From contig JAETNR010000002.1 in NCBI GenBank assembly GCA_021772055.1, positions 92,147 through 156,146 on the forward strand: a DNA stretch of 64,000 nt, read 5' to 3'. The notes under the pieces were generated by a model. That model saw only the letters and a program-made list of their open reading frames with translations, was not told the origin of the DNA and made no database searches. Position 1 is the first letter of the stretch; each line of letters starts with the position of its first letter. Positions 54,767-63,062 of the stretch are shown one piece after another. The position numbers were made by a program, and so were the translations under genes. The stretch is from Blautia sp. Its GTDB lineage: Bacteria > Bacillota > Clostridia > Lachnospirales > Lachnospiraceae.

Positions 54767-54796
54767 TGATTTTCACCTCCAAACCGAGAGAAAACA

Positions 54797-54835
54797 AAAA
54801 CAGCCGGCCGCGGACGTATTATGGCCGGCTGTTTT
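54797..54835 (-). promoter_or_regulatory. Attenuating hairpin between binding-protein and permease genes
   Basis: Perfect 13-bp arms AAAACAGCCGGCC/GGCCGGCTGTTTT with a 13-nt loop, ending in TTTTTG on the minus strand. Likely a leaky terminator that keeps permease levels below binding-protein levels. Confidence 0.8.
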
Positions 54836-54842
54836 CTGCTTG

Positions 54843-56198
54843 TTATTCAACCATTTCCCATGCTTCGTCAAGGAGTTCCTGCATCTCCGGCTGAATATCC
54901 TTGATATACTCTTCTACGGTTACGCTACCGTTCTTTACAGTGTCGAAGCCTTCGAAGAATCTGTCAAGCCAGCCTGCGCTTGGAGTGTAGGTGGACTCAA
55001 TAAACTGTACGCCTGCATTGTCGGTTCCGTTCAGGTAGTTAAAAAATACGTCTATGTTAGACGGATAAGGAAGATCTCCGTTTGTAACAGCATCCTTAAA
55101 CTCGCCCTCAGCCATAGAAGTGATGTTTGGCAGACGGATGGACTGTCCTGTGGTGATACCGGACATCTCTCTGTTTCCTTCCTCATCGGCGCTCATGTAG
55201 TAAGCAAGCTTCGCTGCAAGGTCTTTGTTCTCAGAGCTTTCTGCTACGCAGTAACCAACGGTTCCGCACCAGGTAATGGATTTTCCGGTGGAAAGGGTCG
55301 GATACAGGCAGAGATCCCAGTCAAACGGGAAAGTCTCGTCATCCATAAATGCAGCCACATCCCAGGTACCGCATGCATAGAAAGCTTCCTGCCCTGCAAG
55401 CCATCTCTGGTATACGCCAAGAGATGCATCCTGTTCTACACTGGGAGTTACTTTATATTCCAGTGTCAGATCCACAAACTTCTGGCAGGCTTCGATAAAT
55501 TCCGGTGTATCGATGGTTACGGTCTTATAGTCGTCAGATAAGAAGCTTGCACCATTGGACCAGATATACTGATACAGCATGAACGCATTGGCAGCTCCCA
55601 TACCCCACTGATCGATCTCGCCGTCGCCGTCAGTATCCTTGGTAAGCTTCTGGCAAACCTCTACAAATTCCTCATAAGTGTAAGGTTTGTTCGGATCCGG
55701 ATAGTCAAGTCCTGCTTCATCAAACAGTTCTTTGTTGTAAGCGTAGGCAAATACGGAAGAGTCATAGGGTAATCCATACAAGTCGCCGGTACCGGTAGCC
55801 TCACCGTCATAGCGGTAATTATCCAGAATGTCCTGCATCATGTCGTCTGTGGAAAGGCCGGCTTCCTCCAGAAGTGCGGTGAGAGGTGTGATATAGCCAT
55901 TGTCTACATACTGAGAGACGGTCTCCGGACCTACATAGAATACATCCGGAAGATCTCTTGCAGTCATCATACCGGTAAGGGTCGTGTTATAGTCATCCTT
56001 CGTGGAGAACTGGACTTCAACAGTGCAGCCATTGGCTTCCTCAAACTTCTTAACCATGTTTGATACAATTTCCTGTTCCTGTTCATTTGCATAGACAAAC
56101 ATGGAAAGGCTTTCCCCGCCGTCTGCATGTACCATTGTTGCGGAACCGCAGACCATCACTGCTGCTAACCCAAGAGCCAAAAGTTTCTTTCTTCTCAT
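54843..56198 (-). CDS. Extracellular sugar-binding protein (family 1), arabinan cluster
   Basis: 451 residues. The signal (MRRKKLLALGLAAVMVCGSA) ends near VHA/DGG; the Cys at 17 is not in a lipobox context, so, as for the protein at 3213-4448, no lipid anchor is predicted. The mature part has SMFVYANEQEQEIVSNMVKK, GLPYDSSVFAYAYNKELFDE and a Trp-rich WCGTVGYCVAESSE stretch typical of the family. First gene of its operon, with a promoter whose spacer carries the TCTAAAATA motif. Confidence 0.9.
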   Translation of the reverse strand: MRRKKLLALGLAAVMVCGSATMVHADGGESLSMFVYANEQEQEIVSNMVKKFEEANGCTVEVQFSTKDDYNTTLTGMMTARDLPDVFYVGPETVSQYVDNGYITPLTALLEEAGLSTDDMMQDILDNYRYDGEATGTGDLYGLPYDSSVFAYAYNKELFDEAGLDYPDPNKPYTYEEFVEVCQKLTKDTDGDGEIDQWGMGAANAFMLYQYIWSNGASFLSDDYKTVTIDTPEFIEACQKFVDLTLEYKVTPSVEQDASLGVYQRWLAGQEAFYACGTWDVAAFMDDETFPFDWDLCLYPTLSTGKSITWCGTVGYCVAESSENKDLAAKLAYYMSADEEGNREMSGITTGQSIRLPNITSMAEGEFKDAVTNGDLPYPSNIDVFFNYLNGTDNAGVQFIESTYTPSAGWLDRFFEGFDTVKNGSVTVEEYIKDIQPEMQELLDEAWEMVE

Positions 56199-56259
56199 AT
56201 GAATTCCTCCTTTTATTTACGTATGTATTCTTCCATACGCTTTTCTTTTTTGTGATTTC

Positions 56260-56288
56260 ATCATAACAGATTATTTTAGATTTGTCTA
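56260..56288 (-). promoter_or_regulatory. Binding-protein promoter with operator in its spacer
   Basis: TAGACA (56283-56288), 17-bp spacer, TATGAT (56260-56265). TCTAAAATA (minus strand, 56272-56280) sits inside the spacer, so a bound regulator would block polymerase. Confidence 0.75.
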
Positions 56289-56304
56289 TGCTTTTTTAAT
56301 ATTT

Positions 56305-56416
56305 TCTAAACTATAATCACTTTTTTGTCATTTACTTATAATTTATATTTTATATTTTTATGCATTTTGTACAAAAAAAAAAGAATTTCAAATTTATTTT
56401 ATTTTCATCTAAACTA
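56305..56416. promoter_or_regulatory. Two upstream TCTAAACTA motifs
   Basis: TCTAAACTA at 56305-56313 and again at 56408-56416 on the plus strand, variants of the motif in the promoter spacer and 33-136 bp upstream of it. The rest of 56289-56533 is very AT-rich; near 56365 there is also TTTTGTACAAAA. Nothing coding is seen. Confidence 0.55.
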
Positions 56417-56533
56417 TTATAAAACAGCAATATTTCATCAGCAGCAGAGTTTCAGAACAGAGTGAAACAGAATGACTCCAACGGAATGGCAAAATGTCCG
56501 GACACACCTGAACAAGGCTGTCCGGACCTTCCA

Positions 56534-57508
56534 TCATTTCATTGGCTGATATCTAAAAACAGGGAAACCGTACTCATTATAGTTCACCTTCATAAGCATT
56601 GCATGACGGTTGATATCATACAAAGAGTTGCCGATGATCTTTTCATACTGACGTGCATGATAAATACAGTAATCCGTAACGCCGTCTTCTCCTTTTACAA
56701 AGGAATTGTGTCCAGGCCCAAAGATTCCCTTTTCCGGATCTGTTGCCAGAACCGGATATCTCTCCTTCTTCCATGCGCGCGGATCCAGAAGATCCTCATT
56801 TTCATCAATGCTGAGCATTCCCATGCAGTAACATGCCCCTGTAGAGCTTGCCGAATAGGTGAGAAAGATCCTGCCGTCATGCTTTAAAAAGGCAGGCCCC
56901 TCATTTACCCAAAAATTTACTCTCTCCCAGTCATAATCCGGTGTCGTCAGCAATACCTGTTCCGTAGCTAATTTATACGGTGACTCCATCCGTGCGATGT
57001 AAAGATTGGAAATCTTCTTTCCTTTATTGACCTTTTCAGCCCACACATAATATTTCTCTCCCTTATGCTGAAAAATCGTAGCATCCAGAGAAAAATCCCG
57101 AAAACTGAATTTATCCCCGTCTGCAGGCTGAATCATGCCTCCTTCTTCCCATGGATCTTCCATGGGATCATCACCCGTACACTCCAAAATATACGGGCGC
57201 AGCTTCCACTTATTATTCACTTCACTGGCGGCGTAATAGATAAACCATTTTCCGTCCAGATAGTGAATCTCCGGAGCCCAGATATGCAGGCTCTGGGGGC
57301 CGCTCTCATGTTTCGTCCAGACCGTCTTTTCTTCCGCATCCCTTAATCCCTGAATCGTAGCTGCATGGCGAATAGCCAGTCTGTCATATTCCGGTACAGA
57401 GCCCATAAAATAATAGGTTCCGTCCGGTGCACGGAATACATACGGATCTGCCCGATTTTCTATTAGCGGTTTATTGTATTCCGTAATACAGATTTTTCTT
57501 TCCCTCAT
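56534..57508 (-). CDS. GH43 arabinofuranosidase, intracellular
   Basis: 324 residues from ATG 57508, which follows GGGGGA; TTG 57514 is an alternative. Five-bladed propeller enzyme. Catalytic residues: Asp in ENRADPYVF (general base), Asp in FSLDATIF, Glu in VNEGPAFL (acid). No signal peptide. The sequence resembles the GH43 subfamily that removes arabinose from the ends of alpha-1,5-arabinan. Single gene with its own promoter, divergent from the YesL-like gene. Confidence 0.9.
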   Translation of the reverse strand: MRERKICITEYNKPLIENRADPYVFRAPDGTYYFMGSVPEYDRLAIRHAATIQGLRDAEEKTVWTKHESGPQSLHIWAPEIHYLDGKWFIYYAASEVNNKWKLRPYILECTGDDPMEDPWEEGGMIQPADGDKFSFRDFSLDATIFQHKGEKYYVWAEKVNKGKKISNLYIARMESPYKLATEQVLLTTPDYDWERVNFWVNEGPAFLKHDGRIFLTYSASSTGACYCMGMLSIDENEDLLDPRAWKKERYPVLATDPEKGIFGPGHNSFVKGEDGVTDYCIYHARQYEKIIGNSLYDINRHAMLMKVNYNEYGFPVFRYQPMK

Positions 57509-57541
57509 ATTCAAATCCCCCTAATTAGGTTCTTATATTCT

Positions 57542-57583
57542 ATTTTACACCTCCCCAAACAAATATGCAATCATTATTTTAGT
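57542..57583 (-). promoter_or_regulatory. GH43 promoter with adjacent motif
   Basis: TTGCAT (57565-57570), 17-bp spacer, TAAAAT (57542-57547). A one-mismatch copy of the shared motif (TATTTTAGT, 57575-57583) lies just before the -35. Confidence 0.65.
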
Positions 57584-57684
57584 TATTAGTAAATTATTAC
57601 ACTTTTCCCTAAATATTTTGTCTGATTTTCATTTTATTTATTGTATACTTTTCTTTCGCAGCAAGTTATAATAAAAAAGTAAAC

Positions 57685-57693
57685 TATTTTAGA
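57685..57693 (+). promoter_or_regulatory. Shared TATTTTAGA motif before the YesL-like gene
   Basis: TATTTTAGA within AAACTATTTTAGAATATTC, 15 bp after a TATAAT box (57667-57672) and 30 bp before the gene, a position suited to repression. Confidence 0.6.
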
Positions 57694-57723
57694 ATATTCA
57701 AAAAAAAGGAGTGACACATAGCT

Positions 57724-58380
57724 ATGAACCTGTTTTCTTTTAATAGCTGGATTTCCAGATTTCTGTATCTTGTTGCTGACATAGTACTTTTTCATATACT
57801 GTGGATCATCTTCAGCCTCCCCGTGGTTACCATAGGAGCATCCACTACTGCCCTGTACTACTGCTGTATGAAAAGGATCCGAAGAGATGAAGGATATATC
57901 ACCAGGAATTTTCTTCAGGCATTTAAGGCAAACTTTAAGCAGTCTACACTTATCTGGCTTTTCATCCTGCTGACAGGTGCCATCCTTTTTATAGATTTTC
58001 GTATCGGTATGGCCGCCGGGGGAGCCATTGGCAGATTTATCCTTATCAGCTGCTCTGTTCTTCTGATTCCGTTTTTCTGTACTGCACTTTATATTTTTCC
58101 GGTACAGGCCAAATTTGAAAACAGAATCATTGATAACCTGAAAAATGCCTTTTTAATGTCTCTTTCCAACTTTTTGTTTACTTTGCTTTTAATTTTCATC
58201 ATCGCCACATTCCTTCTTCTTGCATTTACCTTCCCGCCCTTTATCGGTTTGATGATGATCGCAGGCATGGGAATCTATGCCTATCTCAGTTCCGGAATCT
58301 ACATCTGTGTTTTTCGGAAATACATTCCGGAAGAATTAAAAGAAGACGCCGAGGCAACCGGAATAGACCGGGAATATTAA
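57724..58380 (+). CDS. yesL: YesL-like (DUF624) membrane protein
   Basis: 218 residues, ATG behind AAAAGGAG. Five membrane segments; N-terminal FNSWISRFLYLVADIVLFHI and SLPVVTIGASTTALYYCCMK are the DUF624 signature. YesL-type genes accompany CUT1 sugar transporters and YesMN systems in Firmicutes, but their function is unknown. It is divergent from the GH43 gene, and the 42-bp MITE relative lies just after it. Confidence 0.88.
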   Translation: MNLFSFNSWISRFLYLVADIVLFHILWIIFSLPVVTIGASTTALYYCCMKRIRRDEGYITRNFLQAFKANFKQSTLIWLFILLTGAILFIDFRIGMAAGGAIGRFILISCSVLLIPFFCTALYIFPVQAKFENRIIDNLKNAFLMSLSNFLFTLLLIFIIATFLLLAFTFPPFIGLMMIAGMGIYAYLSSGIYICVFRKYIPEELKEDAEATGIDREY

Positions 58381-58406
58381 TTCCCGGCCTATTTTTATGT
58401 TTTATT

Positions 58407-58464
58407 CACTTTTCGTAACTGTTCAATGCCTTCACAGTTACCCGCTGAATAGTTACCGCTTTTC
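58407..58464. mobile_element. 42-bp MITE relative with near-perfect target duplication
   Basis: Element 58415-58456 has ends GTAACTGTTCA and TGAATAGTTAC and the subterminal CTTCACAGTTAC of the 144-bp MITE at 21383, but lacks its internal hairpins. Flanks CACTTTTC (58407-58414) and CGCTTTTC (58457-58464) match at 7 of 8. It overlaps the last codon of the GH43 arabinanase gene and supplies its stop. Confidence 0.75.
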
Positions 58465-60063
58465 TTTCGCCATGCTTCCCCAGATACAGGCATTATTTTT
58501 GCCGATTGCGGAAAAGGTCATTGTCTTTTCACCTGTATTGCTGGTCTGTTCATAAAAAATCCCCTTAAATTCCAATCCGGTATCCATGGTTATCGTCACA
58601 TAATCATAGCCCCTGCCGGAATCCGCCTTTGTCCAGGTGCCTTCAAAAGCGCCTCTCACGCTTCCGTCTTCTCTCAGTTCCAGAGTTCCTGTATCCAGCA
58701 TACTGGGGCTGTTTTCTTTCCCATGATTCACATATTCATAGGTACCGGTCACTGCCGCATCCTCCACATTGGCAATGGTCTCGTTACGGTTTTCGTATAC
58801 CGCAGTACAAGGCCATCCCTCTTCGTTCAGATACTGCTGGTGCACACGAACCTCATGGTACTCATTTCCTTCATTAAAACGCTGATGAAAGATCAGATAC
58901 CGCTGACCGTCTTCGTCAATCAATGCGGAGTTATGACCTGCGGATTTATACCCCCGCTGTCCCTCAAATTGATAATTGCCAATCAGTTTAATGCCATATT
59001 GGGAGTTTTCCGTCTTGCCGCTGTCAGCCGCATTATTGCCTGCTGCGTCTACATAAGGGCCGTATATACTTTCAGAGCGAAACATGCGCATATTATAACC
59101 GCCGTCTGCCGCCAGGCCGCCGTAAGTCTCATACAGATAGTAATAGCCTGTTTCCTCATCATAAAGAATGAAAGGCCCCTCGCCGGACTGATGCCTGCTG
59201 CCTGCAATATGCGTCCCGTAATAGCGATCTATGTAGTTGCCCGATTTTTCATCTGTGGAATCTGTGCCCGGATAGATCACCAGACCTGTCTCTTTGTCCA
59301 CTTCCAGGATAAAAAGCCCCCCTGACCAGGAACCGTAAACCAGATACAGATTTCCCTCTGCATCCTCCACTGCTGTGGGGTCAATAGCATTTGGCGCATA
59401 TTTGTAATGATATGTCCCGTCTACTGCAAACCATTCTTCGCTGATCTCATCAATTCCGCCATTCTCCGACCCCAGAGCAGCCAACTTCTTCAGATTCAGA
59501 TAATCATTATCCCACTTGGTATCAATCCGGCTCTTCTCATCCGATGCGCCTTCCAGGGAAAATCCGGAGTAGATCATCGTATCTGCATAGGTGTACGGAC
59601 CCTCAATTTCCTTTGATACAGCCAGTCCGATACAAGACCTCTTCCACGAAGAGGATACGCTGTAATACAGCAGATAAGCGCCTCTGCTTCCGTCTTCCCA
59701 AACATATCGGTCATCCCAGTGAACATCCGGCGCCCATACGGCATACCCGCCTGCACAGTCTCCGTCATTAAATCCTGCCCACCGGAAGGATTCTGCAAAA
59801 TTTTCCTGGAGATTTCCATACACAGGATTATCATTCACATCCTCATAATCTTTGCAGATCTGTTCCCAGTTTACCAGATCATCTGACTTCGCAGCAGCAA
59901 GATGACTGCCAAACACATAATAAGTACCTGTTCCCGGTTCTTTTATAATAGACGGGTCGTGAACGCTCACCCTGGAAACGCAGCTGTTCCCGCTGACAGA
60001 AGAAACTGTCAAAACCGGCAGCATAGCTACAGCCATACATATGATCAATAATCTCTTTTTCAA
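58453..60063 (-). CDS. Secreted GH43 endo-alpha-1,5-L-arabinanase
   Basis: 536 residues, TTG start at 60063 with AGGAGG 8 bp before. Residues 1-26 are a Sec signal. Propeller residues: Asp in RVSVHDPSII, Asp in APNAIDPTAVED and Glu in SGEGPFIL; HNSALIDEDGQRYLIFHQRF supplies the conserved His. The C-terminal 100 residues form the beta-barrel domain of Abn2-type arabinanases. It should cut arabinan outside the cell. Its stop codon TAA lies inside the 42-bp element; without it the frame would end at TGA one codon earlier. Confidence 0.92.
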   Translation of the reverse strand: MKKRLLIICMAVAMLPVLTVSSVSGNSCVSRVSVHDPSIIKEPGTGTYYVFGSHLAAAKSDDLVNWEQICKDYEDVNDNPVYGNLQENFAESFRWAGFNDGDCAGGYAVWAPDVHWDDRYVWEDGSRGAYLLYYSVSSSWKRSCIGLAVSKEIEGPYTYADTMIYSGFSLEGASDEKSRIDTKWDNDYLNLKKLAALGSENGGIDEISEEWFAVDGTYHYKYAPNAIDPTAVEDAEGNLYLVYGSWSGGLFILEVDKETGLVIYPGTDSTDEKSGNYIDRYYGTHIAGSRHQSGEGPFILYDEETGYYYLYETYGGLAADGGYNMRMFRSESIYGPYVDAAGNNAADSGKTENSQYGIKLIGNYQFEGQRGYKSAGHNSALIDEDGQRYLIFHQRFNEGNEYHEVRVHQQYLNEEGWPCTAVYENRNETIANVEDAAVTGTYEYVNHGKENSPSMLDTGTLELREDGSVRGAFEGTWTKADSGRGYDYVTITMDTGLEFKGIFYEQTSNTGEKTMTFSAIGKNNACIWGSMAKEKR

Positions 60064-60152
60064 AACTTATTCCTCCTGAAGTTACCACTTCCTGTTTCCT
60101 CTGAGCCTCCGCAAAGCATGTATTTCCGGCAGACTCTCAGACCCTCGCTCAT
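60060..60152 (-). pseudogene. Remnant of the Cys-rich gene after GH51 copy 2
   Basis: A 30-codon frame, ATG 60152, beginning [20 protein letters not shown]; the first ten residues match the intact 86-residue protein at 45567-45827 ([10 protein letters not shown]) at nine positions. The ATGA overlap with the GH51 stop is kept. It then diverges and stops at the arabinanase start. This shows the GH51 gene was copied with its downstream neighbour, which later decayed. Confidence 0.85.
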
Positions 60153-61672
60153 ACACTCCTCTTCACAGCCAGATGAACCACTGCACATGGAGGAATCCTG
60201 AAAAAGAATCCATCGCCTGTCATCTCAATATCTGTAAATTCCCTGATCTTTACCGTATCGGGTTCTTCAAAGGTATTCTTTTCATGCATTTCTCCCTGTA
60301 CCACCTCACCTTTGATCTCCGATACTGCCGATTTCGTAATAAAAGTTTCTACAGGATAGGTTTCCTTAAGAGAGGCATTTGTCACAGTAATATGGATGGT
60401 TCCATCCTCTGCCATGGATACGGATTCTGTCAGATTGGGTACCAGAAATTCCTCCGTCACGCCGATTTCCTCAGAATCAATGGAACTGTCCAGAAGTATT
60501 GCATCCTGATGAGCCTTATACATATCAAATATATGATAAGTAGGTGTCAGGATCATATCCGCGCCCTCTGTCAGAATTACTGCCTGAAGTACATTTACCA
60601 TCTGGGCAAGATTTGCCATTTTCACACGGTCAGAATGCTTATTGAACACATTCAGGGTAATTCCTGCAACCAGTGCATCACGAATCGTATTCTGCTGGTA
60701 CAAAAATCCCGGGTTCGTTCCGGGTTCTACAGTAAACCAGGTTCCCCATTCGTCTACGATCATGCCGATCTTCTTTTCCGGATCAAACTCATCCATGATC
60801 ACACCGTGACGTCGAATGAGTTCATCCATATAATACGCCTTGGAAAGAGTCCTGTACCAGGCCGCATCATCAAAATCCGTAGCACTTCCCTTGATCTTCC
60901 AGCCATCCGGATGTACATAATAATGAAGGGACAGACCGTCCATATGTCCGTGAAGACTCTCGTCACAATGGTTAAAGCAGGTTTTCAGCACTTCTCTGGT
61001 CCATTCATAGTCATCTGCATTTGCACCGCAGCAAATCTTTTTAATGCCTTCCCCTTCTTCCTGATGGCTATTGTAATTGCGCACATAGGTCTGGTATCTG
61101 CGGTATTCATTTGCATAAAAATCCGGATTCATGTTTCCGCCGCATCCCCAGTTCTCGTTGCCGACTCCAAAAAAATTGATCTTCCACGGCTCTTCATGTC
61201 CGTTCTCCTTGCGCAAATCTGCCATAGGAGAAACCCCTTTAAAGGTGATATATTCCACCCATTCCGACATTTCCCGTACTGTACCGCTGCCCAGATTTCC
61301 ATTGATGTAGGTTTCGCACCCAATCTGACGGCAAAGTTCAAAGTACTCATGAGTACCGAAGCTGTTGTCCTCCACAGCACCGCCCCAATGAGTATTGATC
61401 ATTTTCTTTCTCTTTTCCTTCGAACCGATTCCGTCCATCCAGTGGTACTCGTCTGCAAAACAGCCGCCCGGCCAACGAAGTACAGGCACCTTGATCTTCT
61501 TCAGCGCCTCTACAACATCGGTACGCATGCCGTTCACATTTGGAATCGGAGAATCTTCTCCCACATAAATTCCTTCATAAATACATCTTCCCAGATGTTC
61601 GGAAAAATGTCCGTAAATCTCTTTCTGAATTTTGCTCACCTGTTTTTCAGGATTAATCACCAATCTCGCCAT
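60149..61672 (-). CDS. abfA: GH51 alpha-L-arabinofuranosidase, copy 2
   Basis: 507 residues, same motifs as copy 1 ([13 protein letters not shown] acid/base, [10 protein letters not shown] nucleophile, [10 protein letters not shown]). Divergence from copy 1 is spread along the protein and higher in the C-terminal beta domain. Identical ribosome-site context (GAAGGGAGATAAG before ATG). It heads a run with the Cys-rich remnant and secreted arabinanase, and an AraR-like operator lies about 100 bp before it. Confidence 0.95.
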   Translation of the reverse strand: MARLVINPEKQVSKIQKEIYGHFSEHLGRCIYEGIYVGEDSPIPNVNGMRTDVVEALKKIKVPVLRWPGGCFADEYHWMDGIGSKEKRKKMINTHWGGAVEDNSFGTHEYFELCRQIGCETYINGNLGSGTVREMSEWVEYITFKGVSPMADLRKENGHEEPWKINFFGVGNENWGCGGNMNPDFYANEYRRYQTYVRNYNSHQEEGEGIKKICCGANADDYEWTREVLKTCFNHCDESLHGHMDGLSLHYYVHPDGWKIKGSATDFDDAAWYRTLSKAYYMDELIRRHGVIMDEFDPEKKIGMIVDEWGTWFTVEPGTNPGFLYQQNTIRDALVAGITLNVFNKHSDRVKMANLAQMVNVLQAVILTEGADMILTPTYHIFDMYKAHQDAILLDSSIDSEEIGVTEEFLVPNLTESVSMAEDGTIHITVTNASLKETYPVETFITKSAVSEIKGEVVQGEMHEKNTFEEPDTVKIREFTDIEMTGDGFFFRIPPCAVVHLAVKRSV

Positions 61673-61770
61673 CTTATCTCCCTTCCTATACGTTTTTTAA
61701 TCACCATTATAGGCCGAGCCGAAACTCATCCCCCGGCAATGTGCATTTCATAATTACCTATATAGACTAT

Positions 61771-61796
61771 AACTTGTACTCTTATCAATACAAGTT
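61771..61796. promoter_or_regulatory. AraR-like operator before GH51 copy 2
   Basis: Perfect palindrome AACTTGTA-N10-TACAAGTT. It overlaps a minus-strand promoter (TTGTAT 61788-61793, 16-bp spacer, TATAGT 61766-61771). The flank AAAGAAAAACAACTTGT is shared with the araR site. Confidence 0.85.
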
Positions 61797-61806
61797 GTTT
61801 TTCTTT

Positions 61807-62457
61807 TTAAGTAATTTCATCTTCAAAAGAAGCCCTGTCTGTTTCGAAAGCAAAAAGAGTATGATTTTCTTTACGAAACCTGTAGAAAGCCCGGCAGGCT
61901 GCGCCTTCGTGAATGGTTCTTACCATATCTCCCTGCGCCGGTGCCTTAAGGGGACGGTGAGACGTTTCCAAAAGCCGGGCTTCCAATTCCATCCTTCCCT
62001 GTGTAATCCGAACCGTCCCGTTTTCAATTTGAACAGTCCGAGCGCCCAGATAAGTGGCGATCCTGTACTCTTTTCCCTGCCATAATACGGCGCCTATGAT
62101 ACCGGTAAAATGAATGCCGGCAATAGGAATGTCCGCCACTGCCAGCATGAGTGCACCTCCGCAAAAACAGCACTGCGTCCAGATATATTTTTTCGGAAAT
62201 GACCGGCCCCGGTCTCCTTCCCAGTATCCCCCCGCATTCCGAAATGAATATTTCTGACCATTGATAAACACCTTTCCTCTGACTGAATGACTCATACTCC
62301 GCACGCTATGGCGGCATTCCATAAAAGGCACCAGCGCAAAAGGCCCCATTATGTCATATCGTAAAGGATTAAGCGGACCAAAATCCAGTTTTCCCGTAAC
62401 AGTCAGCTGCGCTGTGTCGATTGCCAGACGAATACCTTTTTCACCGAATTGATTCAT
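61807..62457 (-). pseudogene. Tocopherol-cyclase-like protein, 5'-truncated
   Basis: 216 codons matching the later two-thirds of the tocopherol-cyclase-like/AttH-type lipocalin family: DIMGPFALVPFMECRHSVRS, GYWEGDRGRSFPKKYIWTQC and GIIGAVLWQGKEYRIATYLG. The usual N-terminal YFEGWYFK block is missing, and a TAA closes the frame four codons before the ATG, with no ribosome site. Full members have about 300-340 residues. The break lies about 140 bp from tRNA-Leu, which suggests loss of the 5' end by a rearrangement there. Confidence 0.7.
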
Positions 62458-62502
62458 CAGGCGAATTTATCCATTTTTATATGATGTTTTATAATTTGGG
62501 TA

Positions 62503-62531
62503 TTGCTTTTTTTCCAGGACTTTAGTAGAAT
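62503..62531 (+). promoter_or_regulatory. tRNA-Leu promoter
   Basis: TTGCTT (62503-62508), 17-bp spacer, TAGAAT (62526-62531), about 60 bp before the tRNA. Confidence 0.65.
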
Positions 62532-62592
62532 GATTAAAGGTTTGAAAAGAAAATTTATTCACTGGATACGTGAGGATTGCTCTTTCTAATAA

Positions 62593-62673
62593 GCGGATAT
62601 GGCGGAATTGGCAGACGCGCCAGATTTAGGTTCTGGTGTCCACGACGTGCAGGTTCAAGTCCTGTTATCCGCA
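62593..62673 (+). tRNA. tRNA-Leu (anticodon TAG)
   Basis: Acceptor stem GCGGATA/TATCCGC, anticodon stem-loop CCAGA-TTTAGGT-TCTGG with anticodon TAG (reads CUA), a long type II variable arm, and GGTTCAAGTCC T-arm. Discriminator A; CCA is not encoded. Confidence 0.95.
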
Positions 62674-62679
62674 TCCGAT

Positions 62680-62721
62680 GGCGTCAAACCGAACCATGTC
62701 AGTTCGGTTTGACGCCGTTTT
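62680..62721 (+). terminator. tRNA-Leu terminator
   Basis: Perfect 15-bp arms GGCGTCAAACCGAAC/GTTCGGTTTGACGCC, 7-nt loop, then GTTTT. Confidence 0.92.
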
Positions 62722-63062
62722 GCATTCAGACTTCTAATTGAATGACAGAATCCGGCCTGATGAAAAATAATCCGCAAATCTTATAAATTTCCTTGTATTT
62801 CCGGAAAGTTCATAGTAGAATAAATTCAGATACAATTCTACAGTATCTTTACGAATGACAAAATTATCTATTCCGGTATTCTTTGAATACCCGATAATCA
62901 TCTGGCTTTTCGCCGAACAAACCCTATATGAAAACTTGCGTTACAGGCGGAAGGCATTACGGTAACCTGCGCCGGAGAAAGATATTTTTTATCCAATCAG
63001 ACAGCCCCGGCAGGATTACCCCTGTTTTCCTCCTGTAACAGCCATCAAAAAAAGGAGGAAAC
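62722..63062 (+). other. Intergenic stretch before the Rpn gene
   Basis: No gene is supported. A 36-codon frame from 62855 (MTKLSIPVFFEYPIIIWLFA) and an overlapping frame to 63065 containing LQAEGITVTCAGERYFL look partly coding and may be worn-out gene pieces. AAGGAGG at 63052-63058 serves the next gene. Confidence 0.4.

Noticed and set aside
60173..61753. A 526-codon plus-strand open frame opposite GH51 copy 2
   Set aside because: It is antisense to a clear GH51 gene, has no ribosome site and reads as His/Ile/Cys-rich low-order protein; the same shadow appears opposite copy 1. It is a codon-bias artefact.
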